From: Candidatus Aerophobota bacterium
Lineage (GTDB): Bacteria > Chlamydiota > Chlamydiia > Chlamydiales > GCA-2402025
DNA length: 9,662 nucleotides
Assembly (NCBI GenBank): GCA_002402025.1
Contig: NVUU01000021.1
Coordinates: 7,179-16,840, forward strand
Direction of reading: 5' to 3'
Both the position numbers and the translations under genes were made by a program. Of this stretch, positions 1-5,326 are shown piece after piece; positions within the stretch are counted from its first letter, which is position 1, and each line of letters starts with the position of its first letter. Under the pieces are notes generated by a model. It was not told the DNA's origin. It ran no database searches and worked only from the letters and a program-made list of their open reading frames with translations.

Positions 1-1
1 T

Positions 2-355
2 ACTAAGATGGCTTATGAAGCCATCCCAGACAACCTCTTTGTGAAGATCAACTATGCAGACCAGTGCCTGAGAAAGAAAAAACCTCAGGAGATTGAAGAG
101 ATTTTTAAACAGCAAACCGATTTAAAGAAACTTTACCCGAGCAGAACAGCTTTTCATGTCTCGGAATTTGTGGGTTTTATGAATGTTATGGGATTTTATC
201 ACCTTGCAATAAAAAAAAGAGATGAGGCTATCTGCTATCACTACTTTTCACATAAACTTGATGCGCAAAACACATCAACAAGATTTCTCGGCAAAAAACT
301 TTATAAAATAACCTTGTTAAAGAAATTCATATCACGATTTAAATCATCTAAATAA
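2..355 (+). CDS. Hypothetical protein, C-terminal part (5'-truncated)
   Basis: The frame is open to the left window edge. An in-frame ATG lies at position 8 but has no Shine-Dalgarno before it, so this is more likely the last ~117 residues of a longer protein than a complete gene. The visible part is basic, with many Lys in the last 30 residues, and predominantly helical in character. It has no signal peptide or obvious membrane segment. The alternation of short amphipathic stretches (around residues 40-85 from the ATG, FHVSEFVGF and YHLAIKKRDEA) resembles a TPR-like helical hairpin, but I cannot assign a family. Only 25 bases separate its stop from the exported chorismate mutase at 381 and no terminator is visible there, so the two are probably co-transcribed. 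Function unknown. Confidence 0.6.
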   Translation, partial: TKMAYEAIPDNLFVKINYADQCLRKKKPQEIEEIFKQQTDLKKLYPSRTAFHVSEFVGFMNVMGFYHLAIKKRDEAICYHYFSHKLDAQNTSTRFLGKKLYKITLLKKFISRFKSSK

Positions 356-380
356 CTCACCTAAAAAGTTCGAAGGAATT

Positions 381-449
381 ATGAAATATTTATTTATGAA
401 AAAGAGATTACTTGCTCTTTGTATTGTGCCGCTACTCGCTGCATCTCCT
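381..449 (+). repeat. Duplicated signal-peptide-coding segment, copy 1
   Basis: The first 23 codons match 992-1060 at about 65 of 69 positions by hand count, including an uninterrupted run of about 39 bases from codon 6 to codon 19. Similarity then decays, although the protein pattern DSKK(E/K)-(L/V)-(D/E)-E-L still aligns up to about codon 48. The mature domains belong to different chorismate mutase subclasses, so the shared 5' part is best explained by recombination or partial duplication. Confidence 0.8.
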
Positions 450-779
450 CTTTCTGCAGAAGGTGTAAAGAAAGAAAACACACAAGAAATCCTTCTAGAT
501 AGCAAGAAAGAGTTGGATGAACTAAGGCATGAAATCGACGAAATTCACGGGGATCTTTTCGATCTTATAAGAAAAAGATTTGAAATCGTAAAGAGAATTG
601 CAAAAATCAAACAAGATAACAATCTTCCAATCTATGATCCTCTTAGAGAAGAGGTGCTTTTTGAAAATATAAAGAAACTTGCCGAAAAAAAAGGTCTCGA
701 TCCTCAGTTAGCCAAGATATTGCTTCGCACTATTCTCGTATTTTCAAAAAAAGAGATGCAAGAAGTAATCAAAGACTAA
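381..779 (+). CDS. Exported AroQ-type chorismate mutase (signal peptide + AroQ domain)
   Basis: Predicted to convert chorismate to prephenate outside the cytoplasm. The 132-residue protein begins with a Sec-type signal peptide: basic MKKR, hydrophobic LLALCIVPLLAA, likely cleavage near A26-E27. An AroQ domain follows at about residues 45-130. Compared with the E. coli P-protein mutase, R49, R66, K77, D86, R89 and E90 match R11, R28, K39, D48, R51 and E52, so the site looks competent. The position I align to Q88 is Met, flanked by Glu and Gln, as in the paralogue at 8035. The start is ATG 381 because AAGGA (373-377) lies just upstream; the internal ATG 396 is too far from it. The catalytic part is about two-thirds identical by hand count to the cytosolic enzyme at 8035-8310, whereas the export segment matches the gene at 992. 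It could act as a periplasmic enzyme or as a secreted effector; the sequence does not decide. Confidence 0.87.
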   Translation: MKYLFMKKRLLALCIVPLLAASPLSAEGVKKENTQEILLDSKKELDELRHEIDEIHGDLFDLIRKRFEIVKRIAKIKQDNNLPIYDPLREEVLFENIKKLAEKKGLDPQLAKILLRTILVFSKKEMQEVIKD

Positions 780-806
780 TCAAGTGAGTTTAACGTACTG
801 TATATG

Positions 807-882
807 CTTCTTCAAAAAGAAGATTGTCAGTCAAGTGTATAAACACCTTATATATTAGAAAAAAATCATATTTAGTATGATT
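807..882 (+). terminator. Weak hairpins downstream of the exported chorismate mutase (possible terminator)
   Basis: The 779-992 gap has a CTTCTT/AAGAAG hairpin (807-822), a GTGT/ACAC hairpin (835-846) and a perfect AATCATA/TATGATT hairpin (864-870 with 876-882, loop TTTAG). None is followed on the plus strand by a clean U-tract; the last is followed by AGAATAATTTT, while on the minus strand it would be followed by seven T. One of them may end transcription of the gene at 381, but the call is weak. Confidence 0.3.
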
Positions 883-927
883 AGAATAATTTTAAAGTAC
901 AAATTTCGTCATAACTATTATTTTTCT

Positions 928-956
928 TTTTCAAATTAACTATTATCTGGTATAAT
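928..956 (+). promoter_or_regulatory. Extended -10 promoter for the AroQ-gamma gene
   Basis: TTTTCA (928-933), a 17-base spacer, then a perfect TATAAT (951-956) preceded by TGG, giving the extended -10 form TGnTATAAT. The expected transcription start is near 963, about 30 bases upstream of the ATG at 992. It is the best consensus -10 promoter seen in the left half of the window. Confidence 0.65.
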
Positions 957-991
957 TGTTCCTTAATACGTGCAATCCTTTAGGGGGAACT

Positions 992-1060
992 ATGAAACAT
1001 TTATTTAAGAAAAAGAGATTACTTGCTCTTTGTATTGTGCCGCTACTTGCTGCAGCTCCT
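992..1060 (+). repeat. Duplicated signal-peptide-coding segment, copy 2
   Basis: Partner of 381-449, about 94% identical over 69 bases by hand count. This copy sits on a canonical AroQ-gamma enzyme, a class that is normally exported, so it is the more likely donor. The copy on the AroQ domain at 381 is the more likely recipient. Confidence 0.8.
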
Positions 1061-1576
1061 ATTCTTGCCGACAGCGCTAAAGAAGCGCCAAAGCAAGAGA
1101 TCGTAGTAGATAGCAAAAAGAAGGTAGAAGAGCTAAGCCAACTTATGGCAAAAAGACTCGATCTATTTAAGAAGCTTGCCGCATACAAGTGGAACAACAA
1201 AATACCAATCGATGAGCCGAAAAAAGAAGAAGCGTTTCTTATAGCTATCGAAGAAAAAGCTGAAGAAAAAGGCGTTGACCCGAAAATCGCAAGAGCGTTT
1301 TTTCAGTCACAACTAGAAGCTGCTAAATCAATCAAGATAAAAGCTTTTGAGAAGTGGGTCAAAGAAGATATCCATATGCATAAAGAAGTCGTTAACATTG
1401 ATGAGACAAACTCTCTTATCGAAGAATGTGATAACGAGCTCCTTGATGCTATGGAGGAAAAGTCTCAAGATCTAAAGGATCAAAAACGTAAAGATCATCT
1501 AAGAGTGATGATCTCAAAAGCGTTAAAAGAAAGTCAATTTCCAAGAGATTGTATCGATAGTGCTACAAATTTCTAA
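992..1576 (+). CDS. Exported AroQ-gamma-type chorismate mutase, active site partly altered
   Basis: A 194-residue protein with a Sec signal peptide (KKKR, then LLALCIVPLLAAAPILA, cleavage near A26-D27) and the layout of secreted AroQ-gamma mutases such as Mycobacterium MtCM. Family landmarks are KRLDLFKKLAAYKW (54-67), IPID (71-74) and FFQSQLEAAKSI (103-114), followed by a helical C-terminal half. C146 and C187 could form the disulphide known in MtCM. R55 and K66 match MtCM R49 and K60. The positions I align to D69, R72 and E109 read E75, K78 and K115, so activity is uncertain. I chose ATG 992 over the upstream frame opening at 956 because AGGGGGA (982-988) precedes it and the signal peptide begins there; 956 also lies upstream of the probable transcription start. 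It shares its signal-peptide DNA with the gene at 381. Confidence 0.82.
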   Translation: MKHLFKKKRLLALCIVPLLAAAPILADSAKEAPKQEIVVDSKKKVEELSQLMAKRLDLFKKLAAYKWNNKIPIDEPKKEEAFLIAIEEKAEEKGVDPKIARAFFQSQLEAAKSIKIKAFEKWVKEDIHMHKEVVNIDETNSLIEECDNELLDAMEEKSQDLKDQKRKDHLRVMISKALKESQFPRDCIDSATNF

Positions 1577-1598
1577 TTGATTTACGTGCATATTATTT

Positions 1599-1654
1599 AA
1601 ATCCTCGTTATATATTGTGATTTTTCAACTAAATCAACATAGAAACGAGGATTT
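1599..1654 (+). promoter_or_regulatory. 11-bp inverted repeat with U7: terminator and/or RBS-sequestering hairpin
   Basis: AAATCCTCGTT (1599-1609) is perfectly complementary to AACGAGGATTT (1644-1654). The 34-base loop holds a nested TGATTT/AAATCA hairpin. The 3' arm contains the kinase Shine-Dalgarno (CGAGG, 1646-1650) and runs into seven T (1652-1658) directly before ATG 1659. The geometry fits an intrinsic terminator for the AroQ-gamma transcript, a hairpin that hides the kinase ribosome-binding site, or both. Confidence 0.6.
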
Positions 1655-1658
1655 TTTT

Positions 1659-2759
1659 ATGAAAAAACGACTTCTACAACGATCTCTTACAGCCATTCTA
1701 TCTATCGCATTGTCAACAACAGTATTTTCAGAAGAAGAGTCATCTCATACTAAAGAAAACTATGACATCCTCGGCCTCGGCTCAGCCTTTATTGACTATA
1801 TACTGAAAGTAAATGATGAAGAGCTGGAAGAGATGAAATATGACAAAGGGACATGGGGCCCTATTGAATACTCTTCTTTAAAGTCTATTTTGAAGAAAAA
1901 AGATACCAATCTCATTAATACAACAGGTGGTGGAAGCAGTGCTAACGTTATCAAAGGTCTTGCAAAACTCGGCCAAAAATGTGCCGTTCTTGGACAGATT
2001 GGCTCTGATGAACAAGGTTCTTTCTACCTGAAAAGCTTAAAAAACATTGAAATCACCCCATTTCTGCATCAAGGATCTCTTCCTACAGGACAAGCACTTT
2101 GTTTTGTAACACCAGATGGGCAGCATACGATGAGAACATATCTTGGGGCATCTCACAACAATGACGATATCAAAATCAATCCGAATATTTTCAATAATAT
2201 AAAATTGTTTCACCTAGAAGGATACCAGCTACAAAACCCAAAACTATTTAAAGAGGCTATTGAGCTTGCAAAAAAGCAAGGTGCTAAAATCACTCTGGAT
2301 CTTAGTAGCACAGGTATTGTAAAAACGTATAAAGACGATCTTCTAAACATCCTTCCAAAGTATGTAGACATCATCTTTGCAAATGAAGCTGAAGCGTTCG
2401 AACTGACTCACCTATACCCACAGGAAGCTTGTGATTTCTTAGCAACATTTTGCGATGTAGCTGTAGTAACTATGGGAGATCGAGGATCCTGGGTGAAAAG
2501 TGGTACGATTAAATTCTATACTCCTGCAGTGGATGTTAAATGCATAGATACAACAGGTACTGGAGATCTATTTGCAGCAGGGTTTCTTCATGGATATCTA
2601 AACAATGAGAACTTGCAAAAATGCGCCTGGATTGGGACATTTGTTGCATCCAAAGTTGTACAGCAATATGGGTCTGAGGTTTCTAATGAATTGTGGAAAG
2701 AGATTTATGCAGGCCTTGATGAGGACAAATCCCAAGAAATTACTCATAATAAAAAGTAA
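1659..2759 (+). CDS. PfkB-family (adenosine-kinase-like) carbohydrate kinase with a Sec signal peptide
   Basis: A 366-residue ATP-dependent kinase of the ribokinase/PfkB superfamily, most like the adenosine/sugar kinase subgroup; the substrate cannot be read from sequence. Residues 1-24 look like a signal peptide (MKKRLLQR, then a hydrophobic SLTAILSIALSTTVF, cleavage near S24). The kinase fold starts at YDILGLG (35-41). Landmarks are the substrate-side GGGSSAN (90-96), the NEAE motif of the NxxE type (242-245), and DTTGTGD (297-303) with catalytic base D303 and the anion-hole glycines, so it looks active. The start is ATG 1659, with GAGG at 1647-1650; starting at the upstream in-frame ATG 1617 would put the basic and hydrophobic parts internally and lacks a ribosome-binding site. 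An exported kinase is unusual because ATP is scarce outside the cytoplasm; a host-derived ATP pool is one possible explanation. It ends in a 16-base convergent overlap with aroDE. Confidence 0.85.
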   Translation: MKKRLLQRSLTAILSIALSTTVFSEEESSHTKENYDILGLGSAFIDYILKVNDEELEEMKYDKGTWGPIEYSSLKSILKKKDTNLINTTGGGSSANVIKGLAKLGQKCAVLGQIGSDEQGSFYLKSLKNIEITPFLHQGSLPTGQALCFVTPDGQHTMRTYLGASHNNDDIKINPNIFNNIKLFHLEGYQLQNPKLFKEAIELAKKQGAKITLDLSSTGIVKTYKDDLLNILPKYVDIIFANEAEAFELTHLYPQEACDFLATFCDVAVVTMGDRGSWVKSGTIKFYTPAVDVKCIDTTGTGDLFAAGFLHGYLNNENLQKCAWIGTFVASKVVQQYGSEVSNELWKEIYAGLDEDKSQEITHNKK

Positions 2760-4234
2760 GCATCTTTGATGCTTTTCTCAAGCATTTGCCTATCAAGTTT
2801 TTGATCAATAAATAAAATAAACTGCTCGATTGCTTGATAGACAAACATTTCGTAGCCATACATAACAGTGCAACCTTTTTCCTGTGCGAGCTTTAAAAGC
2901 TTTGTTTCTTTCGGACTTGTGACAATATCCATAACAAGGGCTTTTTTAGAAATGCACTCCCCTCTTAGTGGTGTGCTTGCTACATCATTCATACCAACAG
3001 TTGTTGTATTGATAATAACATCAGGGCTTTCCACCGTATCGTGTGAAAACTCATCAACCCCAAAGCCGTCACATCCAAACTCCTTTGCAAGGTTATGAGC
3101 CTTTGATGCTGTTCTATTTATGATGACAATTTTTGCACCACACTTTTGCAAGGCGTAGGTGATCGCTCTTGCGGAACCGCCCGCACCGAGAACAACGACA
3201 GTTTTCCCCTTGAGTTTTATATAATGCTCAAGAGCTCGTAGAGCTCCTATACCATCTGTGTTTGTACCGTGAAACTCGCCCTTTCTTTTATAAAGGGTAT
3301 TCACAGCTCCAATTTTTTTACCATAATCATCGAGAGTTTTGCAATCGGCACCTGCAATTTCTTTAAAAGGCACAGTAACTGAAAACCCATAGAAAGGAAG
3401 GTCTTTTGCAAGATTGACAAAAGAGGAAAATTCCTCTTTCTCAAGCTTGATTTTTATATATACAGCATTTTCCTCAAGTTTTTGAAAAACCTTGTTATGA
3501 GTAATATGTGAAGGGCTTTGCGCAACAGGGTTCCCGAGGAGTGCAAAAATTTTAGTCCCCTTATTAAGAGATCTATATCTGTATGTTTTTATAAGCTCGT
3601 GTATCCCAAGCTGCCCTTCGGCAGACTCAAGGCCTTTTTTTCCTACTACGTAATTAAATGTAGATCCCAAAACAGGAGCAAGGATCCTAGTTAGCGCCCC
3701 CTTCTCCCCCATGCATATCCCCGTGAACAAACGGTCTTCACTAAGCGATCTTACAAGAGTGAACATGCGCAACGCATCATTTATATGATTTGCTTTTGTC
3801 GCAAGTTTGTAGGCATCAGCATTTTTAGAAAGGAGGACTCTCTTTGTTAAAGAGAACAGATCGGGATCTGTTTGCTCGAAATCATGGTAAGATAATATAA
3901 GCTTGATGTTTGGAAATTCTTGCTTCAACTCGTTTAGGTATTCCTCTGGGGTATTGTACTCAAAATCTACGTAGGTAGGCTCTAAGCTAAGGTGAGGCTT
4001 TAAAATCTCCCACCTTTTATGAAATGACCCTTCAAACATCCCACCTTGAGATGACATACGAAAAGTCAATATCGTTTTTATCGGAGAGCTCAATTTGAAA
4101 AGACCTTTCAGCTGCTCTACGTCTAAATTTCCAAAAGTGTCTAAACGAAATTCATAACAGTCCGTTTTCTTTGCTGTTTTCTCAATGAGCTCCTTAGCGT
4201 CATTAAAACTATTTTGCAGAACGATCGTTAACAT
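2744..4234 (-). CDS. aroDE: Bifunctional 3-dehydroquinate dehydratase / shikimate dehydrogenase
   Basis: Catalyses shikimate pathway steps 3 and 4 in the cytoplasm: dehydroquinate to dehydroshikimate, then NADPH-dependent reduction to shikimate. Residues 1-220 are a type I dehydratase. They show ERD-type residues E28, R30, D32, catalytic H117 and Schiff-base K143 (AYKLATKA). Residues 227-496 are the dehydrogenase: shikimate-binding S240/S242 in NPVAQSPS, catalytic K291 in VTVPFK, GAVNT (309-313), D327 in NTDG, nucleotide loop GAGGSA (350-355), NRT (373-375) and the C-terminal YQA (466-468). Every expected catalytic residue is present and the length (496 aa) suits the fusion. This fused form is characteristic of chlamydiae and plants and also occurs in some related phyla. 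It lies two bases after the tyrA stop, so the two form an operon with probable translational coupling. Confidence 0.96.
   Translation of the reverse strand: MLTIVLQNSFNDAKELIEKTAKKTDCYEFRLDTFGNLDVEQLKGLFKLSSPIKTILTFRMSSQGGMFEGSFHKRWEILKPHLSLEPTYVDFEYNTPEEYLNELKQEFPNIKLILSYHDFEQTDPDLFSLTKRVLLSKNADAYKLATKANHINDALRMFTLVRSLSEDRLFTGICMGEKGALTRILAPVLGSTFNYVVGKKGLESAEGQLGIHELIKTYRYRSLNKGTKIFALLGNPVAQSPSHITHNKVFQKLEENAVYIKIKLEKEEFSSFVNLAKDLPFYGFSVTVPFKEIAGADCKTLDDYGKKIGAVNTLYKRKGEFHGTNTDGIGALRALEHYIKLKGKTVVVLGAGGSARAITYALQKCGAKIVIINRTASKAHNLAKEFGCDGFGVDEFSHDTVESPDVIINTTTVGMNDVASTPLRGECISKKALVMDIVTSPKETKLLKLAQEKGCTVMYGYEMFVYQAIEQFILFIDQKLDRQMLEKSIKDAYFLL
2758..2776 (+). terminator. Kinase terminator inside the 3' end of aroDE
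   Basis: AAGCATC (2758-2764) and GATGCTT (2768-2774) form a perfect 7-bp hairpin with a TTT loop. It begins at the kinase stop codon and is followed by TTC. On the other strand the same bases encode some of the last residues of AroDE. The U-tract is short (four T from 2773, two of them in the stem), so the terminator may be leaky. Confidence 0.5.
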
Positions 4235-4236
4235 GA

Positions 4237-5097
4237 CTACTTCGCTGATTTAAGAATGGTTTCTTTTTTGTTATTTACAACTTTTACAAGTTCAGAAGAA
4301 ACTTCGCTTGCTGTCTTTTTGAGAGGTCCTAGATAATTAGAAAGCTCCTCGAAAGTCTTTTCAAAACCATCTACGTTGCCCTCTTTAACAAGAGTTTCTA
4401 AAAAAAGAGTCGCCTCGGAAAACGCCTTAAGAACTTCAGGGCTTTTAGGATTTTGCATCTGGATGTCTGTATATAGTGATTTATCCTGAGCAAGGATTCT
4501 TCCGCTCATTAAAAGCTCTATGAGATAAACAGGACTTGCGTAATCAACAAGCTCTTTGATCTCTACATCTAAATTCTTCATCGTAAGAACATATACAATG
4601 GAGATAAAATGTGTAAGACACTGAATAATTCCCATCATCTTATCGTGATTTTCAGGTGTTGTGACAACAACTCGTGCGTGAGCACTTTCAAAGAAGCCCT
4701 TCATGCAAGAGAGTCTTGGGGTCTCCTTTAACGGGCAAAGAACAACAGTTTGGTTTTCCATACTTCCGCAAGAGGGTGCAAACATTGGATGCATACCAAC
4801 TACATGAGCTTTTGTCTTTGCCATAGCTCTGCATGGCTTTTCTTTGAGTGAGCATACGTCAAGGAGTAGATGATCTTCTGTGAGATGTGGCGATATTTCT
4901 TCGATGACAGAAACGGTCTCTCTTATAGGTACAGAGACAATAATGACATTACATTTTTTAACAAGGTCAACATTTGAGAGTTTTGATTCTTTATCAGAAA
5001 CATAGACCGTATGCTCTTTTTCAAAAGCTTTTTTTAGGAAAGACCCCATCTTTCCATCGCCGCCTATAATGCCTACATCAAAAGATTTTCCGTCCAT
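4237..5097 (-). CDS. tyrA: Prephenate dehydrogenase, TyrA (monofunctional, E. coli T-protein-like)
   Basis: Oxidatively decarboxylates prephenate to 4-hydroxyphenylpyruvate, the tyrosine branch. A Rossmann motif GIIGGDGKMG lies at residues 9-18 and SVPIRETV at 55-62. The catalytic-histidine motif GMHPMFAPS is at 101-109 (H103). IQCLTHF (158-164, H163) corresponds to the ALRHF element of the E. coli dehydrogenase domain. The segment SPVYLIELLMSGR (188-200) matches E. coli SPIYRLELAMVGR, so R200 fits the prephenate-binding R294, while the first Arg of the pair is Leu here. No chorismate mutase domain is fused, consistent with separate mutases nearby, and no ACT domain is present. It is the first gene of the tyrA-aroDE operon; AGGGA lies just upstream of the ATG. 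Whether it prefers NAD or NADP was not judged. Confidence 0.93.
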   Translation of the reverse strand: MDGKSFDVGIIGGDGKMGSFLKKAFEKEHTVYVSDKESKLSNVDLVKKCNVIIVSVPIRETVSVIEEISPHLTEDHLLLDVCSLKEKPCRAMAKTKAHVVGMHPMFAPSCGSMENQTVVLCPLKETPRLSCMKGFFESAHARVVVTTPENHDKMMGIIQCLTHFISIVYVLTMKNLDVEIKELVDYASPVYLIELLMSGRILAQDKSLYTDIQMQNPKSPEVLKAFSEATLFLETLVKEGNVDGFEKTFEELSNYLGPLKKTASEVSSELVKVVNNKKETILKSAK

Positions 5098-5163
5098 ATA
5101 TCCCTATATAATTTTAACCCGAGTCTATCCCAATGCACCCAAATAGATAAAGAGACTTCTGGG
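5098..5163 (-). promoter_or_regulatory. Possible structured 5' leader of tyrA
   Basis: In the minus-strand RNA, CCC...AGTCT..ATC can pair with GAT AGACT.GGG (plus-strand arms 5118-5129 and 5146-5163). This gives an interrupted stem of 3+5+3 bp with a 16-base loop, just upstream of the tyrA ribosome-binding site. No good U-tract follows. The structure is imperfect and its role is unclear. Confidence 0.25.
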
Positions 5164-5177
5164 GCCGAGAATAATCG

Positions 5178-5187
5178 TTCACGTGAA
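5178..5187. promoter_or_regulatory. 10-bp palindrome in the tyrA / oxidoreductase intergenic region
   Basis: TTCACGTGAA is a perfect palindrome in the 227-base divergent intergenic region, which otherwise is very AT-rich. A minus-strand TATAAT-like element lies at 5199-5204, about 12 bases away, so the palindrome could be an operator near the tyrA transcription start. I found no convincing -35 element at normal spacing. Confidence 0.3.
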
Positions 5188-5291
5188 AAAATAAAATAAT
5201 TATAAATATTTTTTTAAAGTATTTATAACACAACTAAACTTCTAAATAATCATAATTAATATTTATATATGTTTCATTAAAACAGCATTAT

Positions 5292-5326
5292 ATATTACTA
5301 TTCTTATTCAACAAGGATAGTAATAT
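5292..5326 (+). promoter_or_regulatory. 14-bp hairpin enclosing the Shine-Dalgarno and start codon of the oxidoreductase gene
   Basis: Positions 5292-5305 pair with 5313-5326, with 13 Watson-Crick pairs and one G-U, around a 7-base loop ATTCAAC. A further U-G pair is possible at 5291/5327. The 3' arm includes AAGGA (5313-5317) and the first two bases of the start codon ATG 5325. In RNA this would hide the whole initiation region. The stem is mostly A-U, as in RNA thermometers; as DNA it could equally be an operator. Confidence 0.6.

Noticed and set aside
780..950. A small RNA gene in the 779-992 gap
   Set aside because: Several short hairpins exist, but there is no promoter-terminator pair with a conserved-looking structure between them.
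956..991. Longer start for the AroQ-gamma protein at 956, and a GTTCC/GGAAC hairpin (958-962 with 986-990) hiding its ribosome-binding site
   Set aside because: 956 lies at the -10 element, upstream of the likely transcription start, and the signal peptide with a strong AGGGGGA begins at 992. The hairpin's 5' arm is probably not transcribed from the extended -10 promoter.
943..1200. Minus-strand open frame opposite the AroQ-gamma gene
   Set aside because: It is a shadow of a well-supported coding region and has no family resemblance.
1659..1736. Kinase signal peptide as a third copy of the duplicated signal-peptide DNA
   Set aside because: Only MKKRLL is shared at the protein level and the bases differ beyond the first few codons, so common signal-peptide composition explains it.
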